Positions 1-10,800 of a DNA stretch of 64,000 nucleotides are shown piece after piece (within the stretch, counting starts at the first letter, position 1; every line of letters begins with the position of its first letter). Below the pieces are notes generated by a model. The model saw nothing but the letters and a program-made list of their open reading frames with translations, made no database searches and was not told where the DNA came from. Source of the DNA: Branchiostoma floridae (lineage: Eukaryota; Chordata; Leptocardii; Amphioxiformes; Branchiostomatidae); assembly GCF_000003815.2 (NCBI RefSeq), contig NC_049997.1:2424601-2488600 (forward strand). Reading direction: 5' to 3'. The translations under genes were made by a program, and so were the position numbers.

Positions 1-120
1 TTGTTTCCTTGCTTGTACCTTCGTGCCATGCCGACTTCCGACGAGTAGGTGGGTGCTCTGAAGCAAGCTGGCCCATAGTGTGCCAAACTGTTGCCTTGTC
101 GGTCTCTGTGCCCAGGGTTG

Positions 121-1491
121 CTACATAGCGACGTCTCCCGAATCTGCGTCCAAGTGCAGTTGTCCTGGAAGAGTCCCCGCTATATCCTGTCCGGAACATG
201 GTGTTGGTTCAGCATGCACATCTGCCCGTACTGTGAACTGGGATGGTCGTTGGTAAGCGGTACTAGTCGCACAGCCACGGTATTTTGTACCAGGCGGTCG
301 TCCCGGACTCGTGTTTGCACGTGTTGTTTGATTTTGTGAATGTACGTCCTCCTTGGTGAACTTTTCTGCAGAGGTTGGAGCTGGTGTCATCTCTGTGACC
401 TGCGCGCCTTGCCCAGAACCGGTGATGACGGCCATCTCCATGTCCCCATGCCGCCGTGCCGGTACCGCAGGTGGGGTGTTGGTCGGCAGTCCACACAGCT
501 CCTTACAGGCTCGACGGAAGTCCGGGAGCCGAAAGCTGTAGATGATGGGGTTGGCAATAGATGATACCGTCAGGAACAAGAGGATGGCCACATGATCAGC
601 AACAATCAATGCATATGGTAACGTTTGTTCTTCATCACTGATTAACGCGCGTGCCATGGCTACCTGGAAAATGGAAGTGGCCACGGAAACAGTCAGTACA
701 ATAGCGTGTGGTACCATCATCTTGAATGCCTTGGTCTGGAAAACCCACAAGTCTCGGTTCTCATCCCTTTCCTGTTGTCTCCTGGCTTCCTTGATGACTT
801 GGTAGTACAGCAAGGGGATTGAGAGAGCGACGAGTAAGAAGACGACCAAGCCAATGTTTCTGAAAATGACAAATGAGGAGGCACTGTTCACAGCTTGGTC
901 GAATTGTGGCACTCCGAAGAAAACCACAGGCGCTAGTCCGAATAAAAAGGAGAGTGTCCTAATCGTCGCGATGCCCACAACCACGCGTTTGGTGGTAACT
1001 TTGTCATGGTAGTGTAGGGGTTCGCACACAAAGTAGTACAGATCTACCGCCATCATGAGGTACGTACCAAACATGGATAGCAGACATGGTGGAGCTACCA
1101 GAAGTTTAGCCGCTGACCACAGATCTTCCCCGTTGATGTCTTGCTGGAAAATTGCGTAGATACGGACGGGAATCAAGCAACTGGTGAAGATGATGTCATC
1201 CACAGCTAGGTTACACCGAAGGAAATGGCTCGGCTTTTGCAGATAGTCTTTTTTCCAGACCAAGAAAAGGAGAAGCAGTCCGCATCCCACCGACAGTACC
1301 AGGCTGATGATGAGGTAGGTCGTCTGAAGATCGCGAAATGTTGAGCCGATGGATAGATAAATATGGTTGATATCATCTTCTGGCGAACCATTGGTTTTGA
1401 CTGACGAACCATTGGTTTTGACTGACGAACCATTGGTTTTGACTGACGAACCAATGGTTTTGACTGACGAACCATAGGTTTCTCCTTCCAT
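121..1491 (-). CDS. Intronless odorant-receptor-like class A (rhodopsin family) GPCR, 456 aa
   Basis: One uninterrupted frame encodes a seven-helix receptor expected at the plasma membrane. I start it at the ATG at 1491; upstream in-frame codons offer only a TTG. Approximate helices are TM1 56-80, TM2 90-115, TM3 128-155, TM4 168-195, TM5 210-232, TM6 258-282 and TM7 295-320. Visible motifs are LAVDD at the end of TM2 (D99 at the sodium-site position), DLY at 150-152 in place of DRY, followed by a C-x-PLHY stretch, KAFKMM-x-PHA at the start of TM6, and NPIIY at 314-318 before a short helix 8. The TM3 and TM6 motifs resemble those of vertebrate-type odorant receptors, and an intronless frame fits that class. 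The usual TM3 cysteine, TM1 asparagine and CWxP motif are not seen. At 456 residues it is longer than a typical odorant receptor, with extended tails. GPCR assignment is firm; odorant function and ligand are inference. Confidence 0.88.
   Translation of the reverse strand: MEGETYGSSVKTIGSSVKTNGSSVKTNGSSVKTNGSPEDDINHIYLSIGSTFRDLQTTYLIISLVLSVGCGLLLLFLVWKKDYLQKPSHFLRCNLAVDDIIFTSCLIPVRIYAIFQQDINGEDLWSAAKLLVAPPCLLSMFGTYLMMAVDLYYFVCEPLHYHDKVTTKRVVVGIATIRTLSFLFGLAPVVFFGVPQFDQAVNSASSFVIFRNIGLVVFLLVALSIPLLYYQVIKEARRQQERDENRDLWVFQTKAFKMMVPHAIVLTVSVATSIFQVAMARALISDEEQTLPYALIVADHVAILLFLTVSSIANPIIYSFRLPDFRRACKELCGLPTNTPPAVPARRHGDMEMAVITGSGQGAQVTEMTPAPTSAEKFTKEDVHSQNQTTRANTSPGRPPGTKYRGCATSTAYQRPSQFTVRADVHAEPTPCSGQDIAGTLPGQLHLDADSGDVAM
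1378..1478 (-). repeat. 21-bp coding minisatellite in the GPCR N-terminus
   Basis: Four tandem 21-bp units plus a partial one encode a GSSVKTN heptapeptide (first copy GSSVKTI) at residues 7-36. The unit joins create N-G-S glycosylation sequons at about residues 20, 27 and 34; the last is followed by proline. The segment precedes TM1, so it should be extracellular. Confidence 0.85.
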
Positions 1492-1962
1492 GTCTATAAT
1501 CAACTAGCACGAAAACAGTCTAGAAGTGTGCACCTCTTTCTGGTAAGCTGTGCTCACAACTGAAGCAACAATATACTTAATTGCACCGACTGGAGACAGC
1601 CTATTTTTGGAGGGGGTGAAACGTGGTATCTTAGAGAAAAACATGTTGTTCGAAAGAGCTATTGTGTAGCAAGCGTCGCCTATGATGTCGAAGGCATTCA
1701 CTCCCAGGCCTTTGCATGAAGCTATCAATAATTGCTGTAATCAGCAACCTTTATAGATGAGGCTTTCGGAGTCTATTAGACCAAAATATGATATAACAAG
1801 GCACTACAAGCGACTCATTACGAACAAAAGTGGAGTGTTCATCGACGCAGGTGGCTCTACTACGGAGGGCTACGATGGGCGAGCCAATTAGCACGTGGGC
1901 ACCTCGTGTGATGCGTGTAAATTTATCCTTATGTGTTTTTACAAGTCATAAAGGTCTTTCTT

Positions 1963-2153
1963 AACGGTATACCGAAAGTGCGAAGTGGAACGAAAATGAG
2001 CAAACAGAAACGAAAAGGAACGGAAAGGAGCGAAATGTAACGAAAAGGAGCGAAAAGGAACGGATACGTAAGAAACATAACGAAAAGGAAAGCACCGAAA
2101 GTGCGAAAAGGAACGGATAGAAACGGATAGTTCCTTTCGCACTTTCGGTAGAC
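1963..2153. mobile_element. Small inverted-repeat element with purine-rich core
   Basis: A perfect 15-bp inverted repeat (TACCGAAAGTGCGAA and its complement) bounds about 190 bp of CGAAAAGGAA-like purine-rich degenerate repeats. One strand is almost all A and G. It lies between the GPCR start and the inferred Syt12 3' UTR. It resembles a MITE or a satellite-filled foldback element. No target duplication is clear and no gene is seen in it. Confidence 0.55.
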
Positions 2154-2565
2154 CCATTCTTAATGCATGTGAATTATATGTCTGTGTTCAATGACTTAAA
2201 GCCTGATGTGTTGTTAACGTAGGTATATTTCTGTCTTAAATACCATTTCTTACGTCCAGAGGTTAATAAATGTAGTAAGGCGGTTAGAAATAGTCAAATC
2301 TTTTGTTAGCTTCGTGTATTTCTTCCATTCCTGAAAAGTAAAAAGTTCAAACCTGTGCAATTTGACGTTTGTTTAGTATAATATTATCACAGCTAATACT
2401 AACAGGCTACAAGGCTGTGAAGCGTATGATATTATATGATATCTATATGTTATTTTTGCTCTGATTGTCATTCAGGGCCTTTGAATATGTTCTTATGAAT
2501 ATAAAGAGACAAAAATTCATTCAATAACTGGACAACGAACTTTGACTTGATGATTACTCTTAACA

Positions 2566-2571
2566 TTTATT
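2566..2571 (-). terminator. Possible poly(A) signal for the Syt12 transcript
   Basis: TTTATT on the plus strand is AATAAA on the minus strand. It is the first canonical hexamer I find downstream of the Syt12 stop at 4644, implying a 3' UTR of about 2 kb. A hexamer alone is weak evidence. Confidence 0.25.
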
Positions 2572-4643
2572 TGACAAACACAATTTACAATATAGATATA
2601 CATATATGTTACACCAATTTATATGTAAGTTTCCATACGTTCACAATGGTAATACAATAGTAGTTTTTCTCTAGGATAGATAGATTCATCTCTGTTTCTT
2701 CACGAAAATAGGATGTTCCTTTTGCGATATAAATACACGTTGTGGAGATCGTATCGTCACAGTCACTACACATTCAGTAGAAGCGAGCTTCATGCTGGTT
2801 TGTAAGAAATACCCGGTTATTCGTCTCCGAACTTGTAGTTGAGATATAAACTCATGTCAATACGTGTGCGTAACGTACACCTTTAGTAAATAACAGAACA
2901 AACAAAAGACTCTCATTTATCCTATAAAATCTGATGATTGAATTCCAATAATCTTGCTCCATGTATGTTATGTCACTTCGTCTATTCTTGGTGCAAATAT
3001 ACTAGAAATTATGTTGCAAATTTCATAAAAACTATGAAATCTCAAAGATTCAATAAGAAGGAAGCCAATTAGGCCTATTTTGAACATTACAAATCTCTAC
3101 ACGTTACATATTCCACAGTTGAGTTCTTGAATTGTTCTTCCACACTCAAGGTTACAAGAACTGTACAGTATGGGGATGAGCAACTACAGTTTACACAACA
3201 TCCGCTAGATGTCGTTTCACTCTCGCCATTACATCCAACACAATCAAAACGCAAATGCAAGTTCATTTTCTAGTACTAGTGGACGGATAGATAAGGGATT
3301 GGTACTTTTCTGTTGCTGCAATGCTCCATACCTTATGCATTACACGATACAACAATTGGTTTCTAGTCAGGTTTATAAAACTTCACATACGCGTCTGTCA
3401 CAACTTGCAAACTTGTTATAGGTTACATTGTACAAACTTGTACATTGGTTACAATTTCTTAATCGCTTTAGGAAAACTTGGAATGGCTTTTCGGCTCGGT
3501 TACTTAAATCCGAGATAGAAAACTCGTACACTTGCATCATTCCAGGGCTTTAGAGAAAATATACCTTGAGGATTGAACTTCGAGAGCTTAGATTTCCACC
3601 ATTAACATGTTTTATACTCTGCATTGTTATGAAATGAATCAGGATCTAGCAACCTTCCTTCACTGTTAGAAGTTTCTTTGTATAGTGAGTACAAGTTAGA
3701 ACACAGCATTGGAATTTCGTATCGCATACAATCAATCTTATAATGACGACATCGTCACAAGTATTGTTTAGACGTCTCTGTCAATATACGTACACGTAAC
3801 TGTTCGAATGTTTGATTTGATATTACACTCAATAGTATGGGAAGAGTCTGTTTATCTTTTCTGTCCTGCCTTTCAGATAACGACTAAACAATGGCGTTTG
3901 GAAACAAAATGTTACTTTGTGGCTTTCCCCTGCAGTTCATAACAGAAGGGCTATACTGGTACCGTATAATTGTGCATCAAGAAGCTCATTGTGATTTCGA
4001 CAAACCAATGTACGCCAGTTACATTGCTAGCAATATGTCAGATACTTACAAATGCAACAGAGGCGAGTTTCCGAAGTTGTCATCATACCAATGTCTGAAA
4101 AGTTTCTTCTTAATTGTTATAGTACTTCAAAGACCTTGTGCTTTTTCAGTAGACTTTTACGAGCTATTTACAAGGAAGGTCATACAGCTAGATATCACAG
4201 ACGAGAAAACAAAGAATAGATATTTTGACTATGATAGTAACTCTGATTACTCTATTGCAGCATTGCACTTTGTGATTCTCTGGGGTGCTATGAGGTGCAT
4301 ATGTCACATTCACTTGTGCACAAGAAGTGGTAACGTCACATCAAAAACTCGTGCGTAGACCCACGTCATCAGTTCACGTACACAGTTTGACGTTCACGTT
4401 AAGTCCGGTTATAACTACGTCTGGTAACGTTCACGAAGGCGCAGAATCCGGGCAAGGTTGATGACGTCCACGGCAATTTCTAGTGACGTGACACGTTATA
4501 CGGACACAACTTTTGATGACGAAATTCCGTTCAAAAATCACGTAATGGTCGGTTTCCATGACGACACCGTTACATCGCACAAAGCCGGATAAGATGACAA
4601 AACTGGAGCTAAACCTTGCCTTACGATGCGCTCAATGACGACA
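2572..4643 (-). other. Presumed Syt12 3' UTR and downstream flank
   Basis: AT-rich, with no recognisable coding sequence on either strand. The 370 bp next to the stop codon (about 4320-4690) are very rich in ACGT tetramers, including several TGACGTCA-like sites. The longest frame here (155 codons on the plus strand, 3891-4358) shows no domain I recognise. Confidence 0.4.
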
Positions 4644-4814
4644 TTATTTTCTGAGCGGATGCCACATCGCAACGGGCTTTCTTAGTGACGTCATCATCTG
4701 GTTCCAGTGCGATAACGCGAGACCCGACGAGGCTGGACCCACTATCACGTGACCGATGCTTGGAGTCTTCCCTTCCAGGGTGTGTTCCGAAACGGTGATA
4801 CGGAGGCTGATGGT
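4644..4814 (-). CDS. Syt12: Syt12 terminal exon: C2B end and stop
   Basis: Acceptor TCTTGCAG ends at 4815; reading is phase 0 for 56 codons plus TAA at 4644-4646. It encodes the last C2B strands, a GHVIVGP turn and the terminal HWNQM...RKPVAMWHPL motif, which marks the synaptotagmin C-terminus and here matches the SYT12 version. Loop 3 lacks the calcium-binding aspartates (E, T and P instead). A 20-base C run lies in the intron at 4954-4973. Confidence 0.93.
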   Translation of the reverse strand, partial: TISLRITVSEHTLEGKTPSIGHVIVGPASSGLALSHWNQMMTSLRKPVAMWHPLRK

Positions 4815-7800
4815 CTGCAAGAAAATGAAAAAAAAATCAACTTTTGTCTCACCGCAGTCTTTCAACACTTACCAATGTACCTACCTTCAATGCGTGAAGG
4901 AGCTAAGAGAAGCTCCTAAAGAGCTGCTTCACAATCCAATACACATGGTTTATCCCCCCCCCCCCCCCCCCCCAGAATCTCCAAGGAAGACGTCTGATAG
5001 ACACCGAAACGTAAGTAGGTGAGACTTAACTGATTGTGTGAAAAAAAACTCCAACATCATTTTCCATAATACGTCGATGAAGGATAGACATCCAGGCAAT
5101 AAGATACGCCAACTAGCAATAGAGTTAGTTCCAGTTATGTTGGATTAGCTAAAAAAATGTGAGAAATGAATAAACAATTTCACCAAAATCATGCTCAAAT
5201 GTCCAAAATAATATTTTCTACAGATAACAGGCATGTATTGTGACGTATTTAACCTTAGAGGTGTGAAATGCACTCCCGTAGATGGCATAATTATGTCTGC
5301 AATACTAGCCTGGAATCCAGCCGTGTTGTGCTTTGGTCGCTCTGCTTCCTGTGCGAATTGGCTGGAAGCGTACCTCAGGGGAGCGACCCAAGCACAATAC
5401 GGCTGGATTCCAGGCTACTGCAATACAGCCTATACAGTAGAATGCCCAACTTCCACCACCTGCAGCCTCGTTCTGGTGTCATGACCCCGGATGACACCGG
5501 AAATCCAACATGGCCGCCAGAACTGGAATTAACTCAAACAACTGGATATGGTTTTGGAAAATGGGATTTACTTTCCAAAATCATAATCCCATTGCTTAAG
5601 TAATTGCTATTTAGCGTATACCTTTTCCATAATGTTCTGCACTATCATAGGCAGATAGAACAAACGGATACCCTAGCGGTTCTTACCTGAAGTGCATTAG
5701 CAGGGACGTTGAAGATCATGGCCTCGTTGTAGATGGGGCAGCGCTCGCTTCTCTTGACCGACGTCTTCTTCTTACTGATCTTCTTCCCGTTCTGCAGCAG
5801 GTACACCTTGACAAAGGGATCTGTGGGAAGATGGAAAGGTGCCTTGTGTTAAGGGCTGTTCAACTATAATTGTTCAAATCTAGAAGTTCTGGGTTAGAAT
5901 CCATAGTAGGCCCTAGTGTGGCGCCTTTGGGAAATGTACTTTACACTTATTTTTCTCACTCTCACTCACTCACTCACTCACTCACTCACTCACTCACTCA
6001 CTCACTCACTCACTCACTCACTCACTCACTCACTCACTCACTCACTCACTCACTCACTCACTCACTCAAAATTAAATGCATAAATATTCAGATCAACAAT
6101 ATGAGAAATCACTATATAGCGCGAGCGCGTGTTACCTCCAATGTACAAACTTACGACTTTTATGATATATAAAAAAGCTCCTAGTTAGATATATAACCCA
6201 ATCTCGCTCAACACTTGAAACTGCCATCATATAAACATCACGTCGTCACCGTGATATTTTGTACTTAGATTAACGACCTGGGGACACGATAAAGTGCAAA
6301 ATTAATGAAAGTAATTAATCTTAAATGTCACCGCTTCCGTACAGATAATAATCGAAGTTGAGCTTTCTAGATTAAAGGAAAAATACCCAAGGGTAGCGTC
6401 GTTAATTCCAGCCAAGCGCCGAGTACTAGTTCCAAGAGAAATGGTCAAAAAACAAGCTAATTGGGTTAATTACAGAGAAGGTGGGCGACCGAAATGGACA
6501 CAAGGTAATTAGAGACTTGTGGGAGGCTGAGATAAGTGATGCATTTTCCGTTTGACATTATCGCCCACCTTCCGTCACTCTCGCGTTATCAGTGTATCTG
6601 GACTTCTATCGAACTTTCTGACGAGAGAGTTCGTCTTCTTACAGGCTTACTTTTGAAGGAAGGATCCTAAATGAATGAATACAGTACATACTAGTAGCCC
6701 AGAAAAGGAACTTTCTTGACGTCACTGGTGTGTCGATATCTGCCATAATCTGGACTTCTATCGAACTTTCTGACGAACAATTACAGCTCCTAAAAGGCTT
6801 ACTTTTGAAGAAAGGAACGGATTCTAAATGAATAAATACATAGCCCTGAAGAAAAGGGGACTTTCTTGACGTCAATAGTCAATTTACGTAAGATCCATTT
6901 CGTAGATAAACGTGCAAGCAACCTAAAAAGAACTCTGAAATGTTTCTCTAGGCTGGAATATGGATAAGATAGGCGATGACATAAAATAGAAGGCGTTTTG
7001 ATGATCAGATTCAACACAGAGGTCCCATCAATTCAACATCGAGGTCCCGTGCATCACATTTGGATGCGGTGTGTGGCAACTTGATGGTTTGTGTGCCGTC
7101 AATGTTTAGAAAACCTATATAAGGCCACAGTAAGTAAGCTTATGGATGACATCAGCGCGCTCATAAATTTCCGCCTGATTTCTGGAAAAAAATTCTCTTC
7201 GGGGATGGTCACATGTTGCGTTGAATAATCACATTTGTAAAAGTGACACTAGGGAGGTAGTCATGACAATAGTTGCAGAAGTGAAACTTGTTGGATAGTT
7301 GTAAAAGTGCCCCAACATGAAAGCCAGCTTGGCAAGTGATACCAGTGTACCACACTAGTATCACTCTTACTACACTAGTTCACTTCTTTAATACAGGAAT
7401 GAATGCCTTGTTATTTAGCCACGTTTTGTCACTTCAAATCTTTTTTCGCGCTATCTCATTATTTTTGCAATCTGCATGGCATGTCATCCATAATATTTAC
7501 TTGGTGTGGCCTGATGAGCGAGTTAGTGGGTGCTAAAACTGCGTGGGTGGCGTGGCCATTAATTCTAATTCTGAGATGTGCGTTTTAGCAGGAATGGTCC
7601 GATAGCGGTATCAAGTCAGCGATTAAGTGACCGAAAGCGTGGAAAAGAACTCAAAGGATGCATTTGATGCTGTGCATGGAAGCCTAGGTGTGGGTGTAGA
7701 TTTAGATGTGTTGTTTGGTATATGCATATGGGCATGGGTGTGGTAAATATAGTATAATGTATTATGATCCGTAAAGAGATAGGGTAACCATTTTGATAAA

Positions 7801-10800
7801 ATATAGATAAAGACTGTACAAATGTATTATCCTAGGCAAACATATGTAGATCTCGTTAAAAATTTGGACGAAGGTAGATATCACTGTGGCTATTGGCATA
7901 TGTGTAGAGATACGTAGATATGTAGCTTAGGATATGGGTATGCCTATTTGTAGATCTCTTTCTCTCTCTCGGCTTGGCTTCGTGATATGTGTAGAGATAA
8001 ACGTTCCTTTGATACAAGTGAAGCTGTAGACGTTGGCGCATGTCTATGCGTAGATATAGATTCTATTATAGATTGGAATGTAGAAGAAGCTGTGGCGTAA
8101 GACGTTGGCTTCGTCTGATGTTTCGAGAAATTTTTGTGATGTTGGTAGGAGAATGTGATATAACGCTAGGTCACTTTAATCCGTGGGGTAACCTAGATTC
8201 GGAGTTTTTAAAAAATTGGGTATTTAGAGATTTCAGGTCAACGACGTGGGTGTCAAATGTTAACCTTTTCAATGATGTTGAAACTTAACAATCCCCAAAT
8301 GCCCTATTTGTATATACAACGGATATAGGTTACCCTATTGACAAAGGTGAACTGACGTTAGATATAAATATAACTAGAGGGTACATGAAACAAACATGAG
8401 GTAACTATGAAAAAATGAAATACAAACCGGCATCGTCCTTCTCGTCCACCCACACCAGATTACGACACTTCACGATCACGACAGTTAGCCGTTCTGCGGT
8501 AGGTAGGTAGCTGATGGAAAACAGGATGTCGCCGAATTCCGCGGGTTTCTGAAAAAAAGGAGAAAACATTGGAAATTTGCAAAACTGCAAGATACAAGCG
8601 AAATGTTTCCTTGAAGTCTGGTCGTCCAGAGGAGCCAATTCACAGAACAACAAGAACTTGAATAAGTGTCAGTCTTGAATCTTGCTTTAAGAAACAGTGT
8701 ACACTTCTAGCTCAGTTATTATATATATATATATATATTTCAAACTTAAGATATACCTTACCTAGTCAAGTGTATAAAGATACATAAAACATTTGGATCA
8801 TGACGTAGGAACCACATTGTTTAGAGAAGTTACTACCTTCCCCGACTTTCCCGCCCTCACGAATGACCAATTTTCATCTAAATTTAGAATCACAGAGCCC
8901 CAAATCATTGAAAAGGCGAGCCCCAAATCATTGTCCTACGTTTCTACAACGTACGCAATTAGCCTGTGGGTATGGACTTGCAAATAAATTTTCTACTATA
9001 CATGGACGACAAAACAAAAAGGGAGTAAAAAGCTTGTGGCCTCCACCTTTGAACTGGACTCCAAGATGTCACACTTTGAACTTCCACCAATTCATTAACT
9101 TGGACAGTAATGCTCCATGGTAAACTACTAATTCTTTTTACAGCATATAGTTTTATTGGACAAGACTGGTTGTAGTTGTTGATGCTGGTTCCAGTGTTGC
9201 TCTATGCATCAGCGATGGTCACTTCCACCTCAACACCAGGCTCGATGCTTTTGATGGAGGGACTGTGCTACTAATGACCACACCTACGCAACTAAAATTA
9301 CCCCCAGAGACCCTGAAGTTAACACCCATAACAAGTTTTAGAGAGTAATACTGGAGGGCATCCATGAAACACCATCGTAACCAACCTCCAAGCATACTTC
9401 CATTTATTCTATCTAAAATGTTGTTAATCGCTTCCGCCTTGGTGGTCCAAAACCTATAAACTATACATAAATACATTTGATACTGTTCAATAAAGGCATT
9501 TAACAGTAAACCTGCCATTATCAATCAAAAGCCGTAAAAAAGCAAACTATTCTTGGCCCACGCAAAAAGCGGGAAAATAATATCCATTTTTACTCAACAC
9601 AATCGTAACCACCTACAATAATACTTCCATCTGTTCATTCATCTAAAATGTTGTTAATCGCTTCCGCCTTGGTGGTCCAAAACCTATAAACTATAAATAA
9701 ATCCATTCGATACTGTTCAATACAGGAACGTAACAATAAAGATGTCATTATCAATCAAACGCAGTAGGAAAACAAACTATTCTTGGCCAAGGCAAAAGGC
9801 GGGAAAATAACATCCATCAAAAACCGTAGACGATGCAAACAGGCACTTACTGGCATCATAAAGGAAGGCCATTATACATAGTAGCTTACTCGACATGGTT
9901 ACCATACAAGGTCGAACAAGTCAGCCGCCGCCTACACATATTCCGGGAGGAGCTGTACTAGTTTGGTAAGAGGTTTTGCTGAGTCCATTTACAACCATCA
10001 TCATTTCATTTCGCAGCTATTATCATTCCAGTTCACACCGCGGTCGGCAACATTAGGTCGTGCCAAGACTAAATTGGAGGTCGAAGACACATAGAAATGC
10101 TTTCAAAGGAGCAAAACACGTCATGTCTAAGTTTTTTTCTATGGTGCCGTTACAACTAAGTGAGCTGAAAAACTCTGGGAATATACGTACTTTATGCAAC
10201 CTTTTCGTCTAGGCTTTTGCGTTTCCTCTAAAACATCGAATTGAATGGTGGTGGTAACGTACAGGTCTAGAAGTACAAATAGAATTCTACACACTACGGC
10301 GATGTAGGTTAGACATCCAGGTAATAAGATACGCCAAAAATTACTCAAGCAACTGGATATGGTTTTGTTTGTTGGCCGAAATGCTTCCTAACTATAAAGT
10401 GAATCATCTGGTCTATTTTCTGACAATTCACTTCTTTGCTTTCTACTGTTAACCAGTATTTTCATTCATATAGCCGTGAATGACTTTTCGCTCTTTAGTC
10501 ATTCAACGGGTAATATTCTAAATTTAGGTTGAAAAGAAGATGGGCATAAACTATTATCTCACTAAGTCAACGAATGAACATCACGTCCCTACATGGTCTC
10601 CAACGTTGCCAGATTCTGTAGCACGGAATTACTGATACGTGCACGGAATAGACGAGAAAGTCGCCAGCTCGCATTTCGCTGCAACCTGTTGAATTGCAAA
10701 GACTCCCACCATACTATATATAGATAGAATACAAAGTCTAAAGTAATGAGAATGCGAACCCAGAGTACGACTGTTGGTTCAAATGAAAGCAAATGAAACA

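Larger units (their letters stand above)
5821..8427 (-). other. Syt12: Syt12 intron between the two upstream C2B exons
   Basis: About 2.6 kb without an exon. It holds a SINE fragment running into an (ACTC)n microsatellite (5905-6068), a roughly 150-bp direct duplication (6595-6870), GTAGATA-rich degenerate sequence at 7.68-8.09 kb, and nothing else I can name. Confidence 0.6.

Noticed and set aside
3891-4358. 155-codon plus-strand frame
   Set aside because: It lies in the presumed Syt12 3' flank on the opposite strand, shows no recognisable domain, and its last part overlaps an ACGT-rich noncoding stretch.
5870-6172. 100-codon frame with a HSLT repeat
   Set aside because: Product of the (ACTC)n microsatellite.
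9219-9524. 101-codon minus-strand frame
   Set aside because: Overlaps a recent direct duplication whose second copy breaks the frame; no known domain.
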